The notes: generated by a model from the letters alone, not told the origin. A DNA stretch of 32,687 bases from Comamonadaceae bacterium (GCA_947452635.1 CANGEE010000009.1:1-32687); one strand, 5' to 3'. Shown: positions 1 through 10,536, numbered from the stretch's first letter. Numbers and translations are program-made.

Positions 1-355
1 GTGAACCCCAAGTCGCGAAGAGATCAGTATTCGTAATCAACATCAGGGGTGAGCTCATGCTATGCGTCGGTTCAACCATCACATTGATCTAGGTCATGTG
101 AATCCAAGTTGAATATCTTTGTCTTCGAAGGGCATTCACCCAGTACCAGTAGAGTTCAGTAGAAGATAAAACCGACCTTAGCTATTGCATGGTAAAAAAG
201 GGGCTGTTGTTTTGGCAGATCCAAGCGAGTCTTTACGTCTGCTTTTACTAAGTTAAATGATTCACGCCAAACCTGGCGAACGGCCGCTTAGGGCCTGAAT
301 CTGCCAGTGGGGAAATACCGCAAAAGTCAGCTTCTGCCCCGCCAATTCGGTCATC

Positions 356-378
356 GCCAGAAAGTGGCATTTTCTGGC
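356..378. repeat. Inverted repeat / hairpin in left-edge non-coding region
   Basis: GCCAGAAA (356-363)-GTGGCAT-TTTCTGGC (371-378), perfect 8-bp stem. Confidence 0.6.
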
Positions 379-393
379 CCTCCACTCAGTTGC

Positions 394-705
394 TCAATCT
401 CTGGGCGGCAAACGCTGAGCAGACTCGCGCACCTCTTTGACCTGCACGTCCACAATATCGTCTGAAGCACGGGCCTGAGCGGTGGGGCCTCGCGCAGCAG
501 CCCATGGCCCGCCTTGCGCCATGCCACGCGTCAAATCACGGTAGCGCGTCCACAGCACCGCCACCTGGGGTTTGCGTCCATGCAGCAATGACCACAGCGA
601 GCTCACGACCAAGATCACCAGCAAAGCCAGTAGCAGGCTGGCCGCAAAGATCAGCGCGGCAGCGGCCAATGCGAGTTTGAAAAACCAAGCCAAGAGTGCG
701 TTCAT
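394..705 (-). CDS. Small hypothetical membrane protein (N-terminal TM helix, charged C-terminus)
   Basis: Intact 103-aa ORF with strongly hydrophobic N-terminus (MNALLAWFFKLALAAAALIFAASLLLALLVILVVSSLW), co-directional and 28 bp downstream of nagZ. Confidence 0.6.
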   Translation of the reverse strand: MNALLAWFFKLALAAAALIFAASLLLALLVILVVSSLWSLLHGRKPQVAVLWTRYRDLTRGMAQGGPWAAARGPTAQARASDDIVDVQVKEVRESAQRLPPRD

Positions 706-733
706 GCCAAGTGCTGTGGGGTGTGGACCCCGG

Positions 734-1822
734 TCAAGGCAGATATTCCAGCGCTTGCTGGTAGGCGGCCGAGACCATCAAATCGTCCCAAGCCAAGGCA
801 GGGGCTTGGGGCAGCAGTTGGCGCCGGCGTTGCTCGCTGCCCTCTTGCGGCTGCCACCAGCCTTTGAGTTGCGCTTCGGCCAAGCCGTTCAAAGCGGCGT
901 CGATCTCTGCGCCACCGTTCAAGGACTGGTTGCACAGCAGCGCCAAGTCGCAGCCCGCGTCCAGGGCAGCCAAGGCCGCCTGGGTGTAGCTTACAGGCTG
1001 GCCGTCGATCTGGCGCGCGCCAGCCATCGACAGATCGTCGCTGATGATGGCCCCGGCAAAACCGAGTTGCTCGCGCAAGATGCCCTGCAGCCAGCGCTTG
1101 GAAAAACCAGCAGGTCGGGCGTCCACTTTCGGGTAAATCACATGCGCGGGCATGACGCTGGTGAGCGTGGTGTTGAGGCTGTCGTAGGGCGCGGCGTCTT
1201 CGGCCATGATGGCTTTGAGGCTGCGCCGGTCGATGGGCATGTCCACATGCGAGTCGGCTTTGACAAAACCGTGCCCCGGGAAATGCTTGCCGCAATTGCC
1301 CATGCCGGTTTGCAGCAAGCCATGCATCAGGCTCTTGGCCAGCACGGTCACCACACGCGGATCGCGTGCCAAGGCGCGGTCACCGATCACGCTGCTGCCG
1401 CCATAGTCCAGATCGAGCACCGGGGTAAAGCTGAAATCCACACCGCAAGCGCGCAGCTCCGCAGCCAATACAAAACCAACAGCCGTCGCGGCGCGACAGG
1501 CTTGCAACGCGCCCGCGCCGGCTGGGCCCCGGCCATCGTCCAGCCACATCTCGCCTAAGCGGCGCATAGGCGGCAGATGGGTGAAGCCGTCATGACGAAA
1601 ACGCTGGACGCGTCCGCCTTCGTGGTCCACCGCAATCAACAGGTCAGAGCGAATCGCTTTGACCTGGGCGCACAGCGCGGTGATCTGGGCCCGGCTTTGC
1701 CAGTTGCGGCCAAACAAAATCAAGCCGGCCGTGAGCGGATGGGCCAGGCGGCGGCGGTCGTCGTCGTTCAGCGCGGTGCCGGCGATGTCCAGCAGCAGGG
1801 GGGCATGGAAGGTCATGGGCAA
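734..1822 (-). CDS. nagZ: Beta-N-acetylhexosaminidase NagZ (glycoside hydrolase family 3)
   Basis: 362-aa ORF with GH3 NagZ signatures: GLILFGRNW, AVDHEGGRVQRF, NCGKHFPGHG, SDDLSM. Confidence 0.95.
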   Translation of the reverse strand: MPMTFHAPLLLDIAGTALNDDDRRRLAHPLTAGLILFGRNWQSRAQITALCAQVKAIRSDLLIAVDHEGGRVQRFRHDGFTHLPPMRRLGEMWLDDGRGPAGAGALQACRAATAVGFVLAAELRACGVDFSFTPVLDLDYGGSSVIGDRALARDPRVVTVLAKSLMHGLLQTGMGNCGKHFPGHGFVKADSHVDMPIDRRSLKAIMAEDAAPYDSLNTTLTSVMPAHVIYPKVDARPAGFSKRWLQGILREQLGFAGAIISDDLSMAGARQIDGQPVSYTQAALAALDAGCDLALLCNQSLNGGAEIDAALNGLAEAQLKGWWQPQEGSEQRRRQLLPQAPALAWDDLMVSAAYQQALEYLP

Positions 1823-1874
1823 TTCAGTTGGAGGTCAATGAAGAGATTTCAAGCTGGAGGTCCAAGTCAGGGGA

Positions 1875-2270
1875 TCAGGCCTGCGTCTCAACAACGCAAA
1901 AACTGGCGGCGTAATCGACCTCGTCGGTCACCGTGATATGGGCGCTCAAGCCCTTAGCTTCAAACCAGGTTTTCAACTCGCCGTGCAAGACGATGGTGGG
2001 CTGACCACTGGGTAGCTTGCCGATCTCGCAATGGCGCCAGGTCATGGGCATGCGCATGCCCAAGCCCACGGCTTTGCTGAAGGCCTCTTTGGCAGAAAAC
2101 CGGGTGGCGACAAAACGGATGCCGCGCTCGGGCCAGCGCTGGCTGCGGGCGCGGTACATCTTCATTTCGCCGTCGCTGAGCACCTTGGCGGCAAAGCGCT
2201 CGCCGTGGCGCTCCAGGCTGGCACGGATGCGGCGAATGTCGCAAATGTCGGTGCCAATGCCGTAAATCAT
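1875..2270 (-). CDS. acpS: Holo-[acyl-carrier-protein] synthase
   Basis: [16 protein letters not shown]-terminus and [15 protein letters not shown] motif; start overlaps pdxJ stop (ATGA at 2270-2267). Confidence 0.96.
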   Translation of the reverse strand: MIYGIGTDICDIRRIRASLERHGERFAAKVLSDGEMKMYRARSQRWPERGIRFVATRFSAKEAFSKAVGLGMRMPMTWRHCEIGKLPSGQPTIVLHGELKTWFEAKGLSAHITVTDEVDYAASFCVVETQA

Positions 2271-3025
2271 GCGTGCGGCTCCAAAGCCTTTAAATAAGCG
2301 GTCACGGTGGCGGTATAACCCGACTCCAAGGCATCGGCGATCAAAGCGTGACCGATGGAGACCTCTTTCAAGTGCGGTATGGCCTGCACAAAGGCCGGCA
2401 AATTGTCTTGGTTCAAGTCGTGCCCGGCATTCAAGCCCAAACCCACAGCCGTCGCGGCTTGCGCGGTAGCCACATAGCGGGCCAGTTGTTCGTCTTGCGC
2501 TGGCCCACCCCAGGCGGCGGCGTAAGGCTCGGTGTACAGCTCGACCCGATCAGCACCCACGGCGCGGGCGGCGGCCATTTGCTCAGGGACAGGGTCCATG
2601 AACAAACTCACCCGCACGCCCAGCGCTTGGCATTCGGCGATCAAGGGCTGCAAGCGCGCCGCATCCTCGGGAAAACGCCAGCCATGGTCGCTGGTGAACT
2701 GGCCTTCGCTGTCGGGCACAAAAGTCACTTGCTGGGGCCGCACCTGACGCACCAAGTCCATCAGGTTGTGAAACGGATTGCCCTCGATGTTGAATTCGCG
2801 GTCCGGCCAGGCCTGCATCACCGCCACCAACTCTTGCACATCCGTGGCGCGAATGTGGCGCTCGTCCGGGCGCGGATGCACGGTGATGCCTTGCGCCCCC
2901 GCCTGCAGACACAGCTGGGCCGCCCGGGTCACACTGGGAATCCCCAAGTGCCGCGAGTTGCGCAGCAAAGCCACTTTGTTGACATTGACCGACAAGGCGG
3001 TGCGGTGTTGGCTTGGGTTGTTCAT
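2267..3025 (-). CDS. pdxJ: Pyridoxine 5'-phosphate synthase
   Basis: [34 protein letters not shown] motifs. I place the start at 3025 ([17 protein letters not shown]) instead of the 3214 ORF-track start, because it gives an ATGA overlap with recO stop. Confidence 0.94.
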   Translation of the reverse strand: MNNPSQHRTALSVNVNKVALLRNSRHLGIPSVTRAAQLCLQAGAQGITVHPRPDERHIRATDVQELVAVMQAWPDREFNIEGNPFHNLMDLVRQVRPQQVTFVPDSEGQFTSDHGWRFPEDAARLQPLIAECQALGVRVSLFMDPVPEQMAAARAVGADRVELYTEPYAAAWGGPAQDEQLARYVATAQAATAVGLGLNAGHDLNQDNLPAFVQAIPHLKEVSIGHALIADALESGYTATVTAYLKALEPHA

Positions 3026-3771
3026 AAGCTTTGGATGTCCATCATCATTTGGCGCGTCTTCAAATGCCCCACACCGCAATGGTAGTTCAGCAGCGCCCGC
3101 AGCTGGGGACGCAAGGCGACCACGTGGTCCAGGCAGACGCGCAAAGTGGCGGTGTAGGCCGAGGCGTCGTCCAAGGCGGTTTGCAGATGGGTCCATTGCG
3201 CGCCCGTCAAACAAGTGCGGTCATCGGCATGGGCTTGGCGCAAGCCGCCTTCGGCCACCAAACAATATTGGCCATCGGGCTTTAAAGCGGTCATGGCCAG
3301 CGTTTGCTGATCCAGGCTGGGCAACAGGCCGATTTCGCGCAGCAGCATCAGCTCAAACACCCGCAGCGCGCCCTGGCGCAAATCAGGCCCTTCTGTGGCC
3401 AAAATTTGGATGGTGGCGGCGTACACGTCAAACAAGTCACTGTGCGGGTCGTCGCGCGCCAACAAACGCAACAGCAACTCGTTGAGGTAATAGCCCGAGA
3501 GCAAGGCGTCGCCAGTGGGCATCACATGGCCGCCCACCCACTCTACCCCCTTCAAAGTGCGGATGTCGGAGTCTCCGCCGTAATTCACCGCCAAGGGCTG
3601 CATGGGCAGCAAGATCGGGCGAAAGCTGGAACTGGGGCGTTTAGCCCCTTTGGCCACCAAAGCCACCCGGCCGTGATGCCGGGTCAGCACTTCCAAGATC
3701 AGGCTGGTCTCGCTCCAGTCGTACCGGTGCAAAACAAAAGCAGGCTCTTCGGTGATGCGTTGGGTGGCCAT
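3022..3771 (-). CDS. recO: DNA repair protein RecO
   Basis: N-terminal OB-fold-like region [40 protein letters not shown]; position between era and pdxJ. Confidence 0.93.
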   Translation of the reverse strand: MATQRITEEPAFVLHRYDWSETSLILEVLTRHHGRVALVAKGAKRPSSSFRPILLPMQPLAVNYGGDSDIRTLKGVEWVGGHVMPTGDALLSGYYLNELLLRLLARDDPHSDLFDVYAATIQILATEGPDLRQGALRVFELMLLREIGLLPSLDQQTLAMTALKPDGQYCLVAEGGLRQAHADDRTCLTGAQWTHLQTALDDASAYTATLRVCLDHVVALRPQLRALLNYHCGVGHLKTRQMMMDIQSL

Positions 3772-3847
3772 GTCAGTCGGCTAGGTGCAATGCGGCCGTG
3801 GCGCTTGGGCGGCGAACAGGCTCGCAGCGCCCGCAATGCCCGCGCCT

Positions 3848-4945
3848 TTACTCATAGCCGAAGGAGCGCACGCGGGCTTCGTCGTCGGCCCAGCCGGAGC
3901 GCACTTTGACCCAAATTTCGATGAACACCTTGGCGTCCAGCAGTTTCTCCAGCTCCTGCCGGGCTTCGGTGCCAATGCGCTTGAGGCGTTCACCTTTGTC
4001 GCCGATCACCATGGCTTTGTGGCCATCGCGTTCGACCACGATGGTGGCGGCAATGCGCACCATGCGTTTGCTGGTGCGGCCTTTTTCTTCTTCGAACTTT
4101 TCCACCACCACGGTGGAGGTGTAGGGCAATTCGTCGCCGGTGAAACGAAACAGTTTTTCACGCACGATTTCGCTGGCCAAGAATTTTTCGCTGCGGTCGG
4201 TCAACTCGTCGGCCGCATAAAACCAGTCTTGCTCGGGCAGGTATTTCTCGCAAATGCCAAACAGACGCTGCACGTCTTTGGCGCTCTTGGCCGACATCGG
4301 CACGAACTCGTTGAACGGGTGCAGGGCTTGCATCTCACGCAGCCAGGGCGCAATGTCACCACGGCGGTGGTAGGTGTCGAGCTTGTTGGCCAACAGCACG
4401 CAGGGCACGCCCGGTTTGAGCAAGGCCAGCACTTTGGCGTCGGCGGCTTGAAAGCTGCCCGCCTCCACCACAAACAGCACCAAGTCCACGTCCGAGACCG
4501 CGCCCAGCACGGTCTTGTTCAACGACTTGTTCAGCGCCGCGCCATGCAGCGTCTGAAAACCCGGGGTGTCGACAAACACAAATTGCGTCTGCGCTTCGGT
4601 GCGGATGCCGGTGATGCGGTGGCGTGTGGTTTGCGCCTTGCGCGAAGTGATGCTGATTTTTTGCCCCACCAAGGCATTGAGCAGCGTGGATTTACCCACG
4701 TTGGGTTTGCCCACGATGGCGATCAAGCCGCAGCGCTGCGGGCCGCTTGCTGCAGCTGTCGATGCGGGGGCCGCGGTCGCAGCCGCCAGCGCGGCCTGCT
4801 CTTCGGGCGCCAAAGGCTGGACCGTGACCCCAGGGATTTGTATCGTGCGGCGAACAGGCGCTGAAGGCGTGGCGCTTTCGCGCACCTCATCATCGTCGGG
4901 GGTGTGCGCAGGCGTGGGCTTGGGGCCGGGGTGAGGATGGGTCAT
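3848..4945 (-). CDS. era: GTPase Era, with ~70-aa N-terminal extension
   Basis: G1 [19 protein letters not shown] motifs and C-terminal KH-domain region; start overlaps rnc stop by 1 nt (TGATG). Confidence 0.94.
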   Translation of the reverse strand: MTHPHPGPKPTPAHTPDDDEVRESATPSAPVRRTIQIPGVTVQPLAPEEQAALAAATAAPASTAAASGPQRCGLIAIVGKPNVGKSTLLNALVGQKISITSRKAQTTRHRITGIRTEAQTQFVFVDTPGFQTLHGAALNKSLNKTVLGAVSDVDLVLFVVEAGSFQAADAKVLALLKPGVPCVLLANKLDTYHRRGDIAPWLREMQALHPFNEFVPMSAKSAKDVQRLFGICEKYLPEQDWFYAADELTDRSEKFLASEIVREKLFRFTGDELPYTSTVVVEKFEEEKGRTSKRMVRIAATIVVERDGHKAMVIGDKGERLKRIGTEARQELEKLLDAKVFIEIWVKVRSGWADDEARVRSFGYE

Positions 4946-5634
4946 CAGGAGGCCTTGACTTTGAGTGTTTCGAGCATCGCAGCGGCCGCCGCTTGTTCAC
5001 CCGCGCGGCGCGAAGTGCCCAAGCCCAGTTGGGACAGTCCCATCTCGCGGATGTCGCAAGCCACTTCGAACATTTGTTTGTGGGCAGCGCCCCGGGTGGC
5101 GACCACGGTGTACAGAGGCAGTTGCAGTTTGCGCCCTTGCAGCCACTCCTGCAACTCGGTTTTCGGGTCTTTGGCCGCCGCTTGCATTTGCGGATTGACC
5201 TTGACGTCCTTGAACAGACGTGCGACCAAGGATTGCGCGGCGGTGTAACCGGCATCCAGATACACCGCGCCGATCAAGGCTTCCAGCGCATCGGCCAAAA
5301 TCGAAGGGCGCTTTTGCCCGCCCGAACGCATCTCACCCTCGCCCAGACGCAGCACGCTGGGCAACTCCAGCACGACAGCCAACTGGAACAAGGTGTCTTG
5401 TTTCACCAAATTGGCCCGAACGCGCGACAAATCGCCCTCGGGTTGGTCATTCAGTTTTTCATACAGCCAGTGCGCGACCGACAGGTTCAACACCGAGTCG
5501 CCCAAGAATTCAAGGCGCTCGTTGTGGTCGGTCGAAAAACTGCGGTGCGTGACCGCGCGCTCGAGCAAGCCGGGGTCGGCAAAGAGGTGACCCAAGCGAT
5601 CTTGCAGGGCTTTCAAACCTTCATTCAAAGCCAT
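4945..5634 (-). CDS. rnc: Ribonuclease III
   Basis: RNase III signature [23 protein letters not shown]-terminal dsRBD. Confidence 0.96.
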   Translation of the reverse strand: MALNEGLKALQDRLGHLFADPGLLERAVTHRSFSTDHNERLEFLGDSVLNLSVAHWLYEKLNDQPEGDLSRVRANLVKQDTLFQLAVVLELPSVLRLGEGEMRSGGQKRPSILADALEALIGAVYLDAGYTAAQSLVARLFKDVKVNPQMQAAAKDPKTELQEWLQGRKLQLPLYTVVATRGAAHKQMFEVACDIREMGLSQLGLGTSRRAGEQAAAAAMLETLKVKAS

Positions 5635-5658
5635 GATGCGCCCATGTGATGACCAAAT

Positions 5659-6627
5659 TCAATGAAAACCACCAATGCGTTTGAGATTGCCAAAATTCAT
5701 CCATACAAAAAAGGCGCGCCCCACAATGTTGGCATCCGGCACAAAGCCCCAATAGCGCGAGTCCAGCGAGTTGTCGCGGTTGTCGCCCATCATGAAGTAG
5801 TGGCCTGGGGGGACTTTGCAGACCACGCCTTCCACGCTGTAGCGGCAATTTTCACGAAACGGGAACGGATCAGCACCCGACACAAAGGCCGGACGGTCGT
5901 CGTCTTGGATCAGCATGTGCGGTGCCTCACCCAGCGCTTCATCGTATTGCTTGAAATAGCGCATGGCCGATTCATCGAAGAATTCAGGCAAGGCGTTGCG
6001 CGGCACCACTTGGCCGTTGATGCTGAGCTGCTTGTTCAGGTAGGCCACCTCGTCGCCCGGCACACCGACCACACGCTTGATGTAGTCCACGCTGGGCCGC
6101 GGGGGGTAGCGAAAAACCATCACGTCACCGCGCTTGACAGGCGTGCCTTCGGTCATTTTGATGTTGACCACCGGCAAGCGCACACCGTAGTGGAATTTGT
6201 TGACCAAAATCAAATCACCCACCCACAGCGTGGGAATCATCGAGCCCGAAGGAATTTTGAAAGGTTCAAACAAAAATGAACGCAGCACAAACACCACCAA
6301 GATGACCGGAAACAATCCGGCGGTCCAATCGAGCCACCAGGGTTGCATCAGCAGTTTGTCGCGGGCAGCCGCGATGTCGGTGTCGATTTTTTGAATGCCC
6401 AGGCGGGTCAATTCTTCGCGCCGGGTTTGGGCCTCGGCTTCCAAGGTCAAAGCGGCCGCTTCTCGGCGCGGCCAGAAGTACAAGCGCTCGGCCACCCAGT
6501 ACAGACCGCTGATCACCACCGCCATGAACAGCAGCAAGGCAAAATTGCCTTCGATCAAGCCCAGATACCAAGAACCCGCATAGCCGACAAAAGCGGCCAG
6601 CACCAAAGACGTTAAATAAGACATCAA
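5659..6627 (-). CDS. lepB: Signal peptidase I
   Basis: PSGSMIPTL catalytic Ser box, [11 protein letters not shown] Lys box, [18 protein letters not shown] overlap with lepA stop. Confidence 0.96.
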   Translation of the reverse strand: MMSYLTSLVLAAFVGYAGSWYLGLIEGNFALLLFMAVVISGLYWVAERLYFWPRREAAALTLEAEAQTRREELTRLGIQKIDTDIAAARDKLLMQPWWLDWTAGLFPVILVVFVLRSFLFEPFKIPSGSMIPTLWVGDLILVNKFHYGVRLPVVNIKMTEGTPVKRGDVMVFRYPPRPSVDYIKRVVGVPGDEVAYLNKQLSINGQVVPRNALPEFFDESAMRYFKQYDEALGEAPHMLIQDDDRPAFVSGADPFPFRENCRYSVEGVVCKVPPGHYFMMGDNRDNSLDSRYWGFVPDANIVGRAFFVWMNFGNLKRIGGFH

Positions 6628-8432
6628 TCCTCCACTCGCAAGATGGCCAGGAATGCTTCTTGAGGCACTTCCACCGAGCCGATTTGTTTCATCCGTTTTT
6701 TACCGGCTTTTTGCTTTTCCAGCAGTTTGCGCTTACGCGAGATATCGCCCCCGTAGCACTTGGCCAGCACGTTTTTGCGCAAGGCCTTGATCGATTCGCG
6801 CGCGATGATGTTGCTGCCAATGGCCGCCTGGATGGCCACGTCGAACATCTGACGGCTGATGATTTCGCGCATTTTGCCCACCACGGCGCGACCACGGTAC
6901 AGGGATTGCGTACGGTGCACGATGATGGACAGGGCATCGACCTTTTCCCCGTTGAGCAAAATGTCCACCTTGACCACGTCAGAGGCGCGAAACTCTTTGA
7001 AGCTGTAATCCATGGAGGCATAGCCGCGTGAAACCGATTTGAGCTTGTCAAAAAAGTCCAGCACGATCTCGCCCAATGGCATTTCATAGGTCAGCATCAC
7101 TTGGCGGCCATGGTAGGCCATGTTCATTTGCACGCCCCGCTTTTGGTTGGCCAGGGTCATGACCGGGCCGACATAGTCTTGCGGCATGTACAAATGAACC
7201 GTGACGATGGGCTCGCGGATTTCTTGCAGCTTGCCCTGGTCGGGCATTTTGGCGGGGTTCTCCACCATCACGACTTCACCATCGGCCTTGACCACTTCGT
7301 AAACCACGCTGGGCGCGGTGGTGATCAGGTCTTGGTCGAATTCGCGCTCCAGGCGCTCTTGCACAATTTCCATGTGCAGCAAACCCAAAAAGCCACAGCG
7401 AAAGCCAAAACCCAGCGCCTGGGAGACTTCGGGCTCGTAATGCAAGGAGGCATCGTTAAGTTTGAGTTTTTCCAGGGCGTCACGCAGCGAGTCGTATTCG
7501 CTGGACTCGGTGGGGTACAAACCGGCAAACACCTGGGGCTGAATTTCTTTGAAACCGGGCAAGGCTTGTGTGGCGGGGCCCAGGTTGTTGGGCAACTTCT
7601 TTTCCAACGTGATGGTGTCGCCCACCTTGGCCGCTTGCAACTCTTTGATGCCGGCAATGATGTAGCCCACCTGCCCGGCTTCGAGCGAGGGGCGTGATTC
7701 ATCGGCGGGGGTAAAGACGCCCAAGTTGTCGGCGTTGTAAACCGTTTCGGTGGCCATCATTTTGAAGCGCTCACCCTTGGCCAGGCGACCATCGATCACG
7801 CGTACCAGCATGACCACGCCCACATAGGTGTCGAACCAGCTGTCGATGATCATGGCGCGAAGTGGCGCATCGGGGTTGCCCTTGGGCGCGGGCACCTTGG
7901 CCACAATCGCTTCCAAAATGTCGTCGATGCCCATGCCGGTTTTGGCCGAACAGGGAATGGCCTCGCTGGCATCGATACCGATCACGTCTTCCACTTCGGC
8001 TTTGGCGTTCTCAGGATCGGCGTTGGGCAAATCCATTTTGTTGAGCACCGGCACCACCTCCACACCCAAGTCGAGTGCGGTGTAGCAGTTGGCCACGGTT
8101 TGGGCTTCAACCCCTTGACTGGCATCGACCACCAACAAGGCACCTTCACAAGCGGACAAGGAGCGAGAAACTTCATACGAGAAGTCCACATGGCCGGGCG
8201 TGTCGATCAAATTCAGGTTGTAAATTTGGCCGTCTTGCGCTTTGTAATGCAGTGCTGCAGTTTGCGCTTTGATGGTGATGCCGCGCTCTTTTTCAATGTC
8301 CATGGAGTCCAGCACTTGGGCAGACATCTCACGCTCTTGCAGACCACCGCAACGCTGAATGAGCCTGTCCGCCAAGGTCGATTTGCCATGGTCAATGTGG
8401 GCAATGATCGAGAAGTTTCTGATGTGATTCAT
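6624..8432 (-). CDS. lepA: Elongation factor 4 (LepA)
   Basis: [38 protein letters not shown]. Start set at 8432 ([12 protein letters not shown]), giving 602 aa, instead of the ORF-track 8474. Confidence 0.96.
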   Translation of the reverse strand: MNHIRNFSIIAHIDHGKSTLADRLIQRCGGLQEREMSAQVLDSMDIEKERGITIKAQTAALHYKAQDGQIYNLNLIDTPGHVDFSYEVSRSLSACEGALLVVDASQGVEAQTVANCYTALDLGVEVVPVLNKMDLPNADPENAKAEVEDVIGIDASEAIPCSAKTGMGIDDILEAIVAKVPAPKGNPDAPLRAMIIDSWFDTYVGVVMLVRVIDGRLAKGERFKMMATETVYNADNLGVFTPADESRPSLEAGQVGYIIAGIKELQAAKVGDTITLEKKLPNNLGPATQALPGFKEIQPQVFAGLYPTESSEYDSLRDALEKLKLNDASLHYEPEVSQALGFGFRCGFLGLLHMEIVQERLEREFDQDLITTAPSVVYEVVKADGEVVMVENPAKMPDQGKLQEIREPIVTVHLYMPQDYVGPVMTLANQKRGVQMNMAYHGRQVMLTYEMPLGEIVLDFFDKLKSVSRGYASMDYSFKEFRASDVVKVDILLNGEKVDALSIIVHRTQSLYRGRAVVGKMREIISRQMFDVAIQAAIGSNIIARESIKALRKNVLAKCYGGDISRKRKLLEKQKAGKKRMKQIGSVEVPQEAFLAILRVED

Positions 8433-8477
8433 CAAGGAGTTGCTACAAGTGTTTGAAATGAATAGGACCCGCACAAG

Positions 8478-8507
8478 AAAAAAGGGCGCGTCGATGTGGA
8501 CGCGCCC
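8478..8507 (-). terminator. Intrinsic terminator between degP-like gene and lepA
   Basis: 9-bp perfect stem GGGCGCGTC (8484-8492) / GACGCGCCC (8499-8507), 6-nt loop, followed on the minus strand by T6 (A6 at 8478-8483). Confidence 0.85.
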
Positions 8508-8540
8508 TGAACCAACAATCTATGGCAACTGCGATAGCTG

Positions 8541-8553
8541 GAACTTCATTGTA
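8541..8553 (-). promoter_or_regulatory. Candidate -10 element (TACAAT) upstream of the lepA leader terminator
   Basis: Minus strand reads CTTTTTGCCTACAATGAAG; ATTGTA at 8548-8553 on plus. No convincing -35 seen. Confidence 0.3.
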
Positions 8554-8623
8554 GGCAAAAAGCCTGGGGCGCACATCCTCGAAATGGCACAAAACAAGCC
8601 GTTGCGGCACTGCAACACAAAAC

Positions 8624-8691
8624 TTATTCACAACTTATTCACACCATTTAACTGGAATTGACTGAACAAGTTGTGGGTGGACTGTGGATCA
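8624..8691. promoter_or_regulatory. DnaA-box-like cluster
   Basis: TTATTCACA at 8624-8632 and 8635-8643 (tandem, 11-bp spacing), both matching relaxed consensus TTWTNCACA; TGTGGATCA at 8683-8691 is one mismatch from the inverse of TTATCCACA. Confidence 0.35.
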
Positions 8692-8895
8692 GTGGTGGAC
8701 TGAAGTGGGACATCCCACATCATGAATCTTTACCTGCTCTGTATACGCTGAATCAAGGATCAAGCTGCATGATTTTAGCCATTTTTGTTATGAGCACAGC
8801 GCGAAGTTAGTTCTCACCAACATTTAAAAATCACATTTTTTCAAGAAAAATCAATCTCAAAGGTGTTGCTGGAGCACCCAGGCAAGCCCCAAAGC

Positions 8896-8912
8896 CCCCC
8901 TGTTCCAGGGGG
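8896..8912 (-). terminator. Possible terminator hairpin downstream of degP-like gene
   Basis: CCCCCT (8896-8901) / AGGGGG (8907-8912) stem with 5-nt loop, 40 bp past the stop; the T-tract is weak. Confidence 0.45.
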
Positions 8913-8952
8913 TTTTCAGGTCATTACGGTCCTCTTGCCAGTGCGCAAGCCA

Positions 8953-10464
8953 TCAACGGCCTGGTCGGACCAGCGCAAATTGAACCACCTCGCCTCGGCG
9001 AAACAAGACATTGAAAGGTTTGTTTTTGTCCAGCTTGGCCATGGCGGCTTCAAAGTCACGCAACTGCGTGATCTCGGTGTTGGCGATTTGCAAAATCACA
9101 TCGCCTTCGCGCAAGCCGGCGCGGGCCGAGGCATCCGCCACGGACTCCACACGCACACCGCCACGTTTGAGCTCTTTCTTTTGGACCTCATTCAAATCGG
9201 CCACCACCAAACCCATCGATTGCGCCGTGCCTGCGGGTTTTGTTTCTTCGGTAGGGGCCGCAGCCTTGCTGGTTTTCACCGGCTCCAACTCGGCCACCGT
9301 GATCGCCATGTCCTTGTTGGCGCCGCGCCTGAACACGGTCAAATTGCTTCGCGTGCCCGGCTTGGTACTGCCCACAATGCGGGGCAGATCGGCGGCCTTG
9401 TCAATCGATTTGCCATCAAAGCGAATGATGATGTCCCCCGGCTCCAAGCCGGCTTTGTCCGCGGGTGACCCGTTTTCAATGCTGCGCACCAAAGCGCCGT
9501 GAGAAGCGCCCAGCCCCAAAGACTCGGCCACCTCTTTGGTCACTTCACCGATTTGCACGCCAATGCGTCCACGGGTCACGCGACCGTTTTGCCGCAACTG
9601 CTCGCTGACCCGAATGGCCTCGTCCATCGGAATGGCAAATGAAATGCCCATATAGCCACCTGAGCGTGAGTAGATCTGGCTGTTGATGCCCACCACTTCA
9701 CCGCGCATATTGATCAAAGGGCCGCCGGAATTGCCGGGGTTGATCGCCACATCGGTCTGAATAAAAGGCAGGTACTCACCGGTATCGCGCTGTTTGGCGC
9801 TGACGATGCCGGCGGTCACCGAGTTTTCCAAACCAAAGGGGGAGCCGATGGCCATGACCCACTCGCCCACCTTCAGCCGCGAGACGTCACCGACTTTCAC
9901 GGCTGGCAGTCCCGTGGCGGCAATTTTCACCACCGCCACGTCGGTGCGTTTGTCGGCGCCAATCAGTTTGGCCTTGAATTCGCGCTTGTCGGTCAAGGTC
10001 ACGATCACTTCATCCGCGCCCTCCACGACATGGGCATTGGTCATGATGTAACCATCCGCCGATAACACGAAACCCGACCCCATGCCGCGGGGTTGGGCCG
10101 GCTCATCAGAGGGTTGGGCACGTCCGCGCGGCGCTTGTCGTGGTGCGTTGGGGGCATTGGGCATGGGCACGCCGAAAAAGCGGCGAAACAGTTCTTGCAT
10201 TTCCTCGTCAGAGCCCGGCCCCGCTGGGCCATTGGCTTTGGCTTTTTCCAGTGTGCGGATATTCACGACCGAAGGCCCGACTTGCTCCACCAGTTCGGTG
10301 AAGTCAGGCAGGCCTTTGACCACGCTCTGCGCTTGACTGGCCGTCGGCAAAGCAGCACCCGCCAATGTGCCCACAGCCACAGCCACACCCAGGGGCAGGG
10401 CCGTCGCAACACGGATGAATCCAGCAAGCAGCCAGAGCGCTATTTTTTTCACAACCCCAGTCAT
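8953..10464 (-). CDS. DegP/MucD-type periplasmic serine endoprotease (Do family)
   Basis: Trypsin-like triad context (TNAHVVEGA, DVAVVKI, INPGNSGGPL) and two PDZ domains. Start chosen at 10464 (MTGVVKKIALW, preceded by GGAGG) over 10527. Confidence 0.93.
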   Translation of the reverse strand: MTGVVKKIALWLLAGFIRVATALPLGVAVAVGTLAGAALPTASQAQSVVKGLPDFTELVEQVGPSVVNIRTLEKAKANGPAGPGSDEEMQELFRRFFGVPMPNAPNAPRQAPRGRAQPSDEPAQPRGMGSGFVLSADGYIMTNAHVVEGADEVIVTLTDKREFKAKLIGADKRTDVAVVKIAATGLPAVKVGDVSRLKVGEWVMAIGSPFGLENSVTAGIVSAKQRDTGEYLPFIQTDVAINPGNSGGPLINMRGEVVGINSQIYSRSGGYMGISFAIPMDEAIRVSEQLRQNGRVTRGRIGVQIGEVTKEVAESLGLGASHGALVRSIENGSPADKAGLEPGDIIIRFDGKSIDKAADLPRIVGSTKPGTRSNLTVFRRGANKDMAITVAELEPVKTSKAAAPTEETKPAGTAQSMGLVVADLNEVQKKELKRGGVRVESVADASARAGLREGDVILQIANTEITQLRDFEAAMAKLDKNKPFNVLFRRGEVVQFALVRPGR

Positions 10465-10536
10465 TCCATCGCCTCCAATACGCAAAATATGCATGCCCTC
10501 AACTGAGGTCAACCCGACCTCTTTCAAGTGGCATCA

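Noticed and set aside
1-60. Possible tRNA 3' end/att site at the left edge
   Set aside because: No cloverleaf could be assembled and no integrase is visible.
572-1558. 328-aa plus-strand ORF opposite nagZ
   Set aside because: Overlaps the well-supported nagZ CDS; the protein has no recognisable motif.
3785-4864. 359-aa plus-strand ORF opposite era
   Set aside because: Antisense shadow of era with His/Gln-rich composition typical of reverse-strand reading.
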